From positions 1 through 7,731 of the forward strand of contig JAFGBC010000347.1 in assembly GCA_016933355.1 (NCBI GenBank): a stretch of DNA of 7,731 nucleotides. The letters run 5' to 3'. Positions 1 through 6,339 of the stretch are shown here, one piece after another. Within the stretch, counting starts at the first letter, position 1. Each line of letters starts with the position of its first letter. This DNA is from Candidatus Aminicenantota bacterium (GTDB lineage: Bacteria > Acidobacteriota > Aminicenantia > Aminicenantales > JAFGBC01). The translations under genes and the position numbers were made by a program. Below the pieces are notes generated by a model. The model worked only from the letters and a program-made list of their open reading frames with translations, was not told where the DNA came from and searched no databases.

Positions 1-690
1 CCGCGGCCCGCTTCGGACAGTCCGTCCCGGGAAAGCTTCCGGGAAAGCTTCGAGCGCGGCGTCGCCCTCTTCAACCGCGGCGAGTACGACGGCGCGGCCG
101 CCGCCCTGAGCCGCGCCCTGACGCACTCCCCCGGATCGGCGGTCGCGCTGAACCTGCTCGGGATCTGCCGTTTCCAGCAGAAGAATTTCCCGGCGGCCCG
201 CGCCCTCTTCGAGCGGGCGGCCGCGGCCGATGCGTCCTATGCCCAGGCCCACAACAACCTGGGCGGCGTCTTCTTCGTCCAGGGCGAGTACGACCGGGCC
301 GAGGCGGCCCTCCGGAAAGCCCTCGAGATCAACCCCGGCCTGGTCTCGGCCCTCTACAGCCTCGGAAACCTCTACCTGTCGCGCGACCGCTTCGACGAAG
401 GCCTGGCCGTCCTGGCCAAGGCCGTCACCCTCGCCCCGGATTATCTGGAGACCCACCAAGCCCTGATCACGCAAACGCCCCAGGAGGGATTCCGGTCCAC
501 GGAAGCCCATGTCCTGTACGCGCGGCTGTTCGCCGAGGCCGGCGACCTGACCCGGACCCTGTCCTATCTCGAACGGGCCGAGCGGTCGGGGTTCAAGGAT
601 TGGGAGCGGATCGCGGTCGACGTCGCCTTCGACAAGGTCCGCGACGCGCCCGCCTTCCAGGATTTCCTGAGGGCGCGGCTCAAGTTCTGA
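1..690 (+). CDS. TPR-repeat protein, C-terminal part (5' end outside window)
   Basis: The frame is open from the first base and ends at TGA 688-690, giving 229 visible residues; the true start lies upstream. About four consecutive 34-residue tetratricopeptide repeats are readable, roughly at visible residues 13-46, 47-80, 81-114 and 115-148. They show the usual pattern of small residues in helix A, a G-E/N-Y/F turn, an A-A-L-F/R-A-L helix B and a closing Pro (for example GEYDRAEAALRKALEINP). After them comes an alpha-helical tail (residues 152-229) ending in a F-D-K-V-R-D-A-P-A-F-Q-D-F-L stretch, common at the end of bacterial TPR scaffolds. TPR arrays mediate protein-protein contacts; partner and location cannot be told because any signal peptide or catalytic domain would be in the missing part. 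Residues 10-17 are a perfect duplication (RESF RESF) produced by a 12-bp tandem repeat. The gene converges with the permease, with 3 bp between the stops. TPR identity is sure; function is unknown. Confidence 0.9.
   Translation, partial: PRPASDSPSRESFRESFERGVALFNRGEYDGAAAALSRALTHSPGSAVALNLLGICRFQQKNFPAARALFERAAAADASYAQAHNNLGGVFFVQGEYDRAEAALRKALEINPGLVSALYSLGNLYLSRDRFDEGLAVLAKAVTLAPDYLETHQALITQTPQEGFRSTEAHVLYARLFAEAGDLTRTLSYLERAERSGFKDWERIAVDVAFDKVRDAPAFQDFLRARLKF
27..51. repeat. 12-bp in-frame tandem duplication
   Basis: The unit ccgggaaagctt occurs at 27-38 and again at 39-50 with no mismatch, and the following base continues the period. Inside the TPR gene it adds four residues (R-E-S-F twice) just before the first visible TPR helix. 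It looks like a recent replication-slippage duplication that keeps the frame. Confidence 0.85.
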
Positions 691-693
691 GCC

Positions 694-2073
694 TCAGGCG
701 CCCGATCCCGGTCCCGGGGCGGGCTGCTTCCGCCGCCAATAGAAGTAGGCGGGAATCCCGGCCAGGATGATGCCCAGTCCGGCCAGGGCGTTCCAGAACT
801 GGCTGATCAGGGCGTTCACCGCGATGAACAGGGCGGCCAGGATAAAGATCACGGGCGTCACGGGGTAGCCCCAGGTCCGGTAGGGCCGGACCAAGCCCGG
901 CTTCTTGCGGCGGAGGACGATGACCGCCGCCACCGTCAGGCCGAAGAAGATCCACTGACCGAAGATGACGTAGGTGAAGAGCTGCTCGAACGTCCCGCTC
1001 AGGCTGAGGACGACGCTCCACAGCCCGATGGCGATGATCGAGACGCTCGGGGTCAGGAATTTGGCGTGGACGGTCGCGATCCTCCCGAAGAACAGGCCGT
1101 CCTTGGCCATCGCGAAATAGACGCGGGGTGAGCAGAGGAAATTCTGGTTGGCGGCGCCCATGATCGAGAACAGGATGATGAAGGAGATGATCGAGGCGCC
1201 CACCCCGCCCACGGCCAGGTTCATGGCGTCGGCGGCGATCCGGTCCGAGGCGGCGACGGCCGGAGCGGGCAGGACGTAGAGGTAGGCGAGCTGGGTTATG
1301 ACATAGAGCCCGATGCAAACGAGCGTCCCGATGAAGATCCCGGCCGGCAGGTTCCTCTGGGGGTTGCGGATCTCGCCCGAGCTGTAGGTCGTCGCCTCCC
1401 ATCCCTTGTAGGCCCAGAGCGAAGCGATCAGGGCGATCCCGAACGGTCCGAGGAACCCGGACGAGGCGGTCGGCGCCGACGGGCCGACGAAGTTCGCGGT
1501 CGAACCCTCGGCGAACAGGAAGATGACGACGCACATTCCGGCCAAGCCGACCAGCTTGATCGCGGTCAGCAGGTTCTGGAGGTTGGCGCCCCAGCGGACG
1601 CCGACGTAGTTCATCGCCACCAGGAAGAGGATGAAGGCGACCGAGACGGCCCTCTGGCCCAGCGGCGACAGGGCGACGAAATGAGGGAGGTACTTGGAGG
1701 CGAAGGCGACGGTCAGGGTCGCGATGGCGCCGGCGTCGATGACGAGGAACAGGGTCCAGCCGAACAGGAAGGCGATCAGGCGGCCGTAGGCCTCGCGCAG
1801 GTAGATATAGGCCCCGCCGGCCTCGGGCATGGCCGCCCCCAGCTCTCCGAACGACAGGGCGCCGAAGAAGCTCAGCACCCCGCCGGCCACCCAGACGGCT
1901 AGGATCAGGAGCGGCGCGCCGACGGCGGCGGCCATGTCCTTGGGAACGAGGAAGATCCCCGACCCGATGACGCCGCCGATGACGATGCTGACGATGTCCC
2001 AGAGGCCGAGGACGCGGGGCAGGTCGGGCCGGCAGCCCGGGAGGGCGGACGTGTCGGGGGAGGGCGTTTTCAT
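694..2073 (-). CDS. APC-superfamily amino acid permease (LAT/SteT-like)
   Basis: The 459-residue protein matches the usual length of the amino acid-polyamine-organocation superfamily and has about 12 hydrophobic segments. It would move amino acids across the inner membrane, by exchange or with protons. Family marks: the unwound TM1 substrate-binding motif GSGIF at residues 37-41 within I-G-G-V-I-G-S-G-I-F; the E-A-G-G-A-Y-I-Y-L-R-E-A-Y-G segment near 84-97 leading into TM3; the TM6 region W-A-Y-K-G-W-E followed by a G-E-I-R-N-P-Q-R-N-L-P loop; and Y-R-T-W-G-Y-P before TM11. These resemble L-type transporters such as the Ser/Thr exchanger SteT. Substrate cannot be read from sequence. The ATG at 2073 leaves a normal 22-residue tail before TM1, and I see no better alternative. 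No Shine-Dalgarno sequence precedes it; the upstream bases are CTTCCCCC. It is divergent from the SGNH gene and convergent with the TPR gene. Confidence 0.93.
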   Translation of the reverse strand: MKTPSPDTSALPGCRPDLPRVLGLWDIVSIVIGGVIGSGIFLVPKDMAAAVGAPLLILAVWVAGGVLSFFGALSFGELGAAMPEAGGAYIYLREAYGRLIAFLFGWTLFLVIDAGAIATLTVAFASKYLPHFVALSPLGQRAVSVAFILFLVAMNYVGVRWGANLQNLLTAIKLVGLAGMCVVIFLFAEGSTANFVGPSAPTASSGFLGPFGIALIASLWAYKGWEATTYSSGEIRNPQRNLPAGIFIGTLVCIGLYVITQLAYLYVLPAPAVAASDRIAADAMNLAVGGVGASIISFIILFSIMGAANQNFLCSPRVYFAMAKDGLFFGRIATVHAKFLTPSVSIIAIGLWSVVLSLSGTFEQLFTYVIFGQWIFFGLTVAAVIVLRRKKPGLVRPYRTWGYPVTPVIFILAALFIAVNALISQFWNALAGLGIILAGIPAYFYWRRKQPAPGPGSGA

Positions 2074-2079
2074 GGGGGA

Positions 2080-2108
2080 AGAATATCGAAAAAGACAGGT
2101 GGGATCAA
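2080..2108 (-). promoter_or_regulatory. Candidate sigma-70-like promoter for the permease
   Basis: On the minus strand TTGATC (2108-2103, four of six consensus bases) is followed by exactly 17 bp and TATTCT (2085-2080, four of six, including the conserved T, A and final T). Only six bases (TCCCCC) separate the -10 box from the ATG. If used, transcription would start at or next to the start codon. Inferred from pattern alone. Confidence 0.4.
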
Positions 2109-2122
2109 GGAGAAAGCGGCGA

Positions 2123-2152
2123 TTTCCCTCCGGACCCGTTTCGGGCTATGAT
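2123..2152 (+). promoter_or_regulatory. Possible promoter for the SGNH hydrolase gene
   Basis: TATGAT at 2147-2152 matches five of six -10 consensus bases. The -35 side is poor: TTTCCC at 2123-2128 with an 18-bp spacer, or TTCCCT at 2124-2129 with 17 bp. The -10 box lies 32 bp before the ATG, a sensible leader length. Only the -10 box is convincing. Confidence 0.35.
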
Positions 2153-2170
2153 AGGAGGACTCCGAGTGAA

Positions 2171-2177
2171 GGGAGGA
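2171..2177 (+). promoter_or_regulatory. Ribosome binding site fixing the SGNH hydrolase start
   Basis: GGGAGGA lies 7 bp before the ATG at 2185, ideal spacing, and supports this start over the out-of-frame ATG at 2180. A second strong AGGAGG occurs upstream at 2153-2158. It faces a GTG at 2166 in another frame, which opens only a shadow reading frame. Confidence 0.75.
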
Positions 2178-2184
2178 CGATGTT

Positions 2185-3150
2185 ATGACGCGACACGCGC
2201 TTCGTTCGACGGCGATCCTCATCCTGGCAGCCGTGGCGACGGCTACCGGTACGGCGGCCGCCCAAGACCGGGATTTCGCGGCGCCGCCGGCCAAACCGGT
2301 CAAGCTCGTCTTCATCCACCACTCGACGGGCGAAGGCTGGCTGGCCGATTGGGGCGGGCGGCTGGGGGCGGCCCTCAAGGCCAAGAAATATTTCGTGAGC
2401 GACACGAACTACGGCTGGGGGCCGGACGGGATCGGCGACCGGACCGACACCGGCCACTGGTGGCTCTGGTTCCGCGGGCCGAAGCGGACGACCTACCTCA
2501 ACGCCCTCTACAAGGAATACGAGCAGCACTGCGATTACACCCGGCTGGCGGCCGACCCGGGCGGCGAGAACACGATCGTCATGTTCAAGTCATGTTTCCC
2601 CAACTCCCATATCGGGGGAAAGCCCAACGACCCGCCCAAGACGGGGGCGAACCCGCTGCGCGGCCAGGATTGCGGCTCGGCTTATATGAAGGTCGCCAAC
2701 GTCAAAGGGATCTACAAAGACCTCCTGGTCTATTTCAAATCGCGGCCGGACAAGATGTTCATCCTGATCTCCTCGCCGCCCCTGGTCAAGGGCGCGACCG
2801 ACGCCGCCCACGCCGCCAACGCCCGGGCCGTCCACAACTGGCTGGTCAAGGACTGGCTCAAAGGCTATCCCCATAAGAACGTCGCCGTCTTCGATTTCTA
2901 CAACGTCCTGACCTCGAACGGCGGGAACCGGAATAAGAACGACGTCGGCCAGACGGCCGGCAACCACCATCGGTTCCGGAACGGGATCATCCAGCACATC
3001 CAAACCGTGGCCAGCAATTATTGCGCCTACGGAGCGAGCGGCGACGACAGCCACCCGACGGCGGCGGGCGGGAAAAAGGCGAGCGCCGAATTCGCGAGCC
3101 TGATCAACGTCTGGTACAACGCCTGGCAGGCCTCGCTCCAAAAGCGCTGA
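2185..3150 (+). CDS. Secreted SGNH/GDSL-type hydrolase-like protein
   Basis: The 321-residue protein begins with a clear signal peptide: basic M-T-R-H-A-L-R, a hydrophobic core at residues 9-20, then an Ala-rich region with likely cleavage around A-A-A-Q (24-27). The mature part starts with K-L-V-F-I-H-H-S-T-G (40-49), where S47 sits as the block I nucleophile of SGNH hydrolases. F-K-S-C-F-P-N-S (134-141) offers N140 as a block III-like Asn. D-D-S-H-P-T-A-A-G (287-295) is a textbook block V with D287 and H290 as catalytic Asp and His. It is probably an ester or acyl hydrolase acting outside the cytoplasm; the substrate is unknown. Block II Gly is not obvious. Four mature Cys (116, 137, 163, 280) could form disulfides, and a Trp-rich insertion (residues 92-95) precedes block III. 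The 3' end is convergent with the M20 gene, 11 bp apart. The gene call is firm; the SGNH assignment rests on motifs and is likely. Confidence 0.82.
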   Translation: MTRHALRSTAILILAAVATATGTAAAQDRDFAAPPAKPVKLVFIHHSTGEGWLADWGGRLGAALKAKKYFVSDTNYGWGPDGIGDRTDTGHWWLWFRGPKRTTYLNALYKEYEQHCDYTRLAADPGGENTIVMFKSCFPNSHIGGKPNDPPKTGANPLRGQDCGSAYMKVANVKGIYKDLLVYFKSRPDKMFILISSPPLVKGATDAAHAANARAVHNWLVKDWLKGYPHKNVAVFDFYNVLTSNGGNRNKNDVGQTAGNHHRFRNGIIQHIQTVASNYCAYGASGDDSHPTAAGGKKASAEFASLINVWYNAWQASLQKR

Positions 3151-3161
3151 GGCGGCCGGCT

Positions 3162-4649
3162 CTATTTTTTACCGACCGGAGGCAGGACGTCCGGCGGCAA
3201 GGGGGACACGTAGGGTTTTCCCTTCGTCTTCGACAGCCACTCGTCCCTCATCGCCTTCAGCAGCGCCGGATCGCCGAGGATGTCCAGCCCGGCGGCCGCC
3301 ATGACCTTGGCGGCCGTCTGGAGGGATTTGTGGGCGATCGTCGTCCCGGCGCAGGCGACGACCGACCAATGATGCCAGGGGGTTCCGTCGGGCCCGCAGG
3401 TCACGGACAGGGCGGTCGTCGGCGTGAGCCAGCTGACCTCGGCGACATCCGTCGAACCGCTCCCCCAGCTCTTTTCGGGCTCCCGGAAGGGCTCGATCTC
3501 CGTCTTCAGTCCTTTCTCGGGAAGCCCCAGATTCTTCTGGATCGCCCGGGCGAAGGCCTGCTCCTCGGCGCTGAAGGCCGGCCCGCCGACCAACAGGAGA
3601 TTGGCGTAGACGACCTCGGCGCCGGCCCGGTTGGGCAGGACCTCGTGGACGCCGCTGAGAAAACGGATCTTGTAGGTCGTCCCGCTCATTTTGGCCGCCC
3701 CCTCGAGGACTTCGAGAACGCGGGCATAGTCCTCCTCGACGCTCGGCCGGTCCAGGTTCCTGACATAGTACCAGGCGCGCGCGTGGTCGGGCACGACATT
3801 GGGCGCGCCGCCGCCGTCGAGGATGACGTAGTGGATCCGGGCGGTCGGCTTGAGATGCTCCCGCAGGTAATTGAGACCGACGTTGGCCAGCTCGATCCCG
3901 TCCAGGGCGCTCCGGCCGTGCCAGGGGTCGCCGGCGGCGTGGGCGCTCCGGCCGAAGAACTCGGCCTCGAACTGGTTGAGCGCGTTGGACGAATCGAGCG
4001 ACACCGCGTTTTCGTCGCCGGGGTGCCATTGAAGGCAGCAGGACAGCCCGTCGAAGACTCCGGCCCGGGCCATGAACACCTTGCCCGTGACCGTCTCCTC
4101 GGCGGGGCAGCCGAAGTACTTGACCGTCCCGGGGATCTTGGCCTTTTTCATGGCGTGCTTGAGGGCGGCCGCCGCCCCGGCGCTCGCGACGCCGAAGATG
4201 TTGTGGCCGCATCCATGTCCCGGGTCGCCTTCGACGGCGGGTGTCTTGGAGGGGACGGCCTGCTGGGACAGGCCGGGCAGGGCGTCGTACTCGCCCAAGA
4301 CGCCGATGACGGGTGTCCCCGTCCCCCAGGTCGCGACGAAGGCCGTCGGAAGGCCCGCGACGCTGCACTCGACCTGGAATCCTTGAGACTCCAGGTACGA
4401 AGCCAGAAGCTCGGCCGATTTCGTCTCGCGCAGAGCGAGCTCGGCCGCGCTCCAGATGCGGTCGTTGAGGCGGGCCAGGTCGGCAAGCGCGTTGTCGATC
4501 CAGGCGAAGGCGGCCTTCTTCGGCGCCGTGAGCTTGGCGGGCTTGACGGTGATGACGGTCCCGTCCTCGGCCGGGGCCGAGAGCGACGGCGCCGCCACGA
4601 CGGCCATGAGAAGGACGAGCAATAGCAGGCGACGGACGGTCAGAGCCAT
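3162..4649 (-). CDS. Exported M20D/AbgB-like metallo-amidohydrolase
   Basis: This is a zinc-dependent amidohydrolase of peptidase family M20, closest in pattern to AbgB (p-aminobenzoyl-glutamate hydrolase subunit B) and related aminoacylase-like enzymes, which split acyl- or aryl-amino-acid amides. With the start at 4649 it has 495 residues. Residues 1-25 form a signal peptide (two Arg, a Leu/Val core, S-L-S-A cleavage). Then follow G-E-Y-D-A-L-P-G (119-126), the metal motif G-H-G-C-G-H-N (C147, H149), P-A-E-E (E184/E185), W-H-P-G-D-E-N (H209), the dimerisation-lid signature G-R-S-A-H-A-A, and C-terminal W-H-H-W (H426/H427) and I-A-H-K (H440), either of which could give the last ligand. The catalytic set appears complete. 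I chose 4649 because a good SD precedes it and the signal peptide then begins normally. A start at 4682 would add M-K-H-D-M-L-I-K-G-E-R and overlap the yifB stop. Known AbgB is cytosolic, so export is notable. The substrate is not predictable. Confidence 0.9.
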   Translation of the reverse strand: MALTVRRLLLLVLLMAVVAAPSLSAPAEDGTVITVKPAKLTAPKKAAFAWIDNALADLARLNDRIWSAAELALRETKSAELLASYLESQGFQVECSVAGLPTAFVATWGTGTPVIGVLGEYDALPGLSQQAVPSKTPAVEGDPGHGCGHNIFGVASAGAAAALKHAMKKAKIPGTVKYFGCPAEETVTGKVFMARAGVFDGLSCCLQWHPGDENAVSLDSSNALNQFEAEFFGRSAHAAGDPWHGRSALDGIELANVGLNYLREHLKPTARIHYVILDGGGAPNVVPDHARAWYYVRNLDRPSVEEDYARVLEVLEGAAKMSGTTYKIRFLSGVHEVLPNRAGAEVVYANLLLVGGPAFSAEEQAFARAIQKNLGLPEKGLKTEIEPFREPEKSWGSGSTDVAEVSWLTPTTALSVTCGPDGTPWHHWSVVACAGTTIAHKSLQTAAKVMAAAGLDILGDPALLKAMRDEWLSKTKGKPYVSPLPPDVLPPVGKK

Positions 4650-4652
4650 GCG

Positions 4653-4661
4653 TTCTCCCTT
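4653..4661 (-). promoter_or_regulatory. Ribosome binding site deciding the amidohydrolase start
   Basis: On the minus strand AAGGGAGAA ends 3 bp before the ATG at 4649, with its GGGAG core 5 bp away. No comparable site precedes the ATG at 4682, which follows the A-rich sequence GATAAA. This favours the shorter protein with a standard signal peptide. Confidence 0.65.
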
Positions 4662-4678
4662 TATCAGCATATCGTGTT

Positions 4679-6289
4679 TCATTTTATCATCGCCTTCCGG
4701 CCCGGTCCAGCGCCGGCCTCAGCTCGATCCTCCGACCTCTCCACCCGGCGAGACGCATCCCGGGCGAATGCGGCTACGGGACCGGGCAGCCGGTACTGGA
4801 TCGCCTCGGAAACGTGAGAGGATGCGATCGCTTCTCCACCGGCCAGGTCGGCGATCGTCCGTGCGATCTTGAGGACGCGATCATAGCCTCTCCCGCTCAA
4901 GCCGAGTTGTTCGGCGGCCGAGGCCAGAAGCCGCTCCCCTTCCCCGTCGACCCGGCAGAAGGCTTTGACCTCGCGGGGACCCATCTGCGCGTTGGCGAAG
5001 ATCCGCGTCCCCCGGAAGCGCCGGTTCTGCCGGTCCCGGGCCCGGATGACCCGCTCGCGGATCGCGGCCGAGCCCTCCGTTTCCGCGCGCGAGACAACCT
5101 CCCGGAAGCGGAGGGCCGGGACTTCGACGCGGATGTCGATCCGGTCGAGCAGCGGCCCCGAGATCTTCGCGTAGTAGCGCAGCCGCTGGCTGTCGGTGCA
5201 CTCGACGCCGCTCCCGGCCAGCCCGCGCAAGACCTCTTCGCAGGGGTTCATGGCCGCGACGAGCATGAAGCGCGAGGGGAAGGTCACGGCCTGCCAAACC
5301 CTGCTGATCGTCACCCGGCCGTCCTCGACCGGCTGGCGCAGGTCCTCGAGGACGCCGCGCCGGAACTCGGGGAGCTCGTCCAGGAACAGGACGCCGTGGT
5401 GGGCCAGGCTGACCTCGCCCGGCCTGGGGACGAAGCCGCCCCCGATCATGGCCGCGTCGGTGGCCGTGTGGTGGGGCGCCCGGAAGGGCCGGACCGCGAC
5501 GCAGGCTCGGCCGCGAAGAAGCCCGGCCGCGCTGTAGATCTGGGTGGCCTCGATGATCTCCTCGAAGGACAGGGGCGGCAGGATGGTCGGCAGGCGCCGG
5601 GCGAGCATGGTCTTCCCGGCCCCGGGCGGCCCGATCATCAGCAGGTTATGGGCTCCGGCCGAGGCCACTTCCAGGGCGCGCTTGGCGTGCGCTTGGCCCT
5701 TGACGTCCTTGTAGTCGAGGTCCCCGTCCTCGGAGGCCTGGAGGCGGTCGGATTCGAAGCGGGCGGGCGGCACCGTCTCGGGCTCGCGGATCAGGCGCAC
5801 GGCCTGGACGAGGTTTTCCAGGCCGTGGACCTCGATCCCGGAGACGAGACAGCCTTCCATGGCATTGTCTCCGGCGACGACGATGCCCTTGAAGCCGCGG
5901 GCCCTGGCCAAGACGGTCGCCGCCAAGACGCCGCGGGCGGGCTTGAGGCGCCCGTCGAGGGCCAGCTCGGCCAGGAACAGCCGGTCGCGGAGGCGCTCGG
6001 CCGGCACGACGCCCCGCTCGGCCAGAAGCCCCAGCGCGATCGGCAGGTCGAAGGACGAGCCTTCCTTGCGGCGGTCGGCCGGGGCGAGGTTGACGACGAT
6101 CTTGGACGGCTGCCCCTCGTAACCGCAGTTCTTGAGGGCGGCCTGGACCCTCTCTTTGCTCTCCCGGACCGCGGCGTCAGGCAGGCCCACGATCACGAAC
6201 TGGGGGAGCCCGAACGAGACGTCGACCTCGACTTCGACCGGGTAGGCGTCGATCCCCAGCAGAGCGGCCGAGGCGATCCGAAAGAGCAT
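4679..6289 (-). CDS. comM: ComM/YifB-family Mg-chelatase-like AAA+ ATPase
   Basis: Members of this family are cytoplasmic hexameric AAA+ motors; Vibrio ComM promotes DNA branch migration during natural transformation. The 536-residue protein is slightly longer than the usual 500-510, with about 30 extra residues at the C terminus. Order: an N-terminal ChlI domain with the hallmark S-A-A-L-L-G-I-D and F-V-I-V-G-L-P-D (residues 7-38) and N-L-A-P-A-D-R-R-K-E-G-S-S-F-D-L-P (67-83); Walker A GPPGAGKT (220-227); R-A-P-H-H-T-A-T-D (270-278); Walker B V-L-F-L-D-E (300-305); sensor-1 A-A-M-N-P-C (345-350); S-G-P-L-L-D-R-I-D (377-385); and the C-terminal G-R-G-Y-D-R-V-L-K-I-A-R-T-I-A-D-L helix. The start at 6289 matches the conserved family N terminus. 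The RBS is weak (GGGGA). The usual N-P-C-P-C-G...C-x-C cysteine cluster is reduced to C350 and C364. The TGA overlaps a possible ATG of the downstream amidohydrolase. The family is certain; a role in transformation is inferred. Confidence 0.95.
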   Translation of the reverse strand: MLFRIASAALLGIDAYPVEVEVDVSFGLPQFVIVGLPDAAVRESKERVQAALKNCGYEGQPSKIVVNLAPADRRKEGSSFDLPIALGLLAERGVVPAERLRDRLFLAELALDGRLKPARGVLAATVLARARGFKGIVVAGDNAMEGCLVSGIEVHGLENLVQAVRLIREPETVPPARFESDRLQASEDGDLDYKDVKGQAHAKRALEVASAGAHNLLMIGPPGAGKTMLARRLPTILPPLSFEEIIEATQIYSAAGLLRGRACVAVRPFRAPHHTATDAAMIGGGFVPRPGEVSLAHHGVLFLDELPEFRRGVLEDLRQPVEDGRVTISRVWQAVTFPSRFMLVAAMNPCEEVLRGLAGSGVECTDSQRLRYYAKISGPLLDRIDIRVEVPALRFREVVSRAETEGSAAIRERVIRARDRQNRRFRGTRIFANAQMGPREVKAFCRVDGEGERLLASAAEQLGLSGRGYDRVLKIARTIADLAGGEAIASSHVSEAIQYRLPGPVAAFARDASRRVERSEDRAEAGAGPGRKAMIK

Positions 6290-6299
6290 GGCGTCCCCA
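6284..6299. repeat. Possible degenerate copy of the palindrome arm motif at the yifB start
   Basis: The plus strand reads gagcatggcgtcccca. This matches gagtatggtgtcccca at 6407-6422 in 14 of 16 positions, and both differences are C/T transitions. It overlaps the yifB ATG (6287-6289) and supplies its only GGGGA ribosome-binding-like sequence. The match may be chance, because the ATG-CTC part is constrained by the conserved Met-Leu of the family. Confidence 0.35.
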
Positions 6300-6339
6300 A
6301 CAGGGAAAGACGCTCGCCGTTAGCGGATGATGTCATGAG

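Noticed and set aside
701..725. GC-rich inverted repeat gcccg...cgggc near the permease 3' end
   Set aside because: It lies inside the permease coding sequence, has short arms and no T-run; not distinguishable from GC-rich background.
680..1534. 284-codon minus-strand frame overlapping the permease
   Set aside because: Arg/Pro-rich out-of-frame translation of the permease DNA with no membrane segments or motifs.
2148..2876. 242-codon plus-strand frame starting before the SGNH gene, with AGGAGG at 2153-2158 facing GTG 2166
   Set aside because: The product is Gly/Arg-rich with no signal peptide or domain, whereas the overlapping frame has a signal peptide, a well-spaced SD and SGNH motifs.
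3142..3170. Possible terminator between the SGNH and M20 genes (GCCGGC then a run of six T)
   Set aside because: No stable stem precedes the T-run; the T-run encodes the final Lys codons of the M20 gene on the other strand.
4312..4320. ggtgtcccc, part of the palindrome arm motif
   Set aside because: Only 9 bases match, it lies in conserved coding sequence of the amidohydrolase, and there is no inverted partner; taken as chance.
3021..4625. Long 534-codon plus-strand reading frame opposite the amidohydrolase
   Set aside because: It is an antisense shadow in GC-rich DNA. Its translation is Gly/Arg/Asp-rich low-complexity sequence with no domain, while the minus strand encodes all M20 metal motifs.
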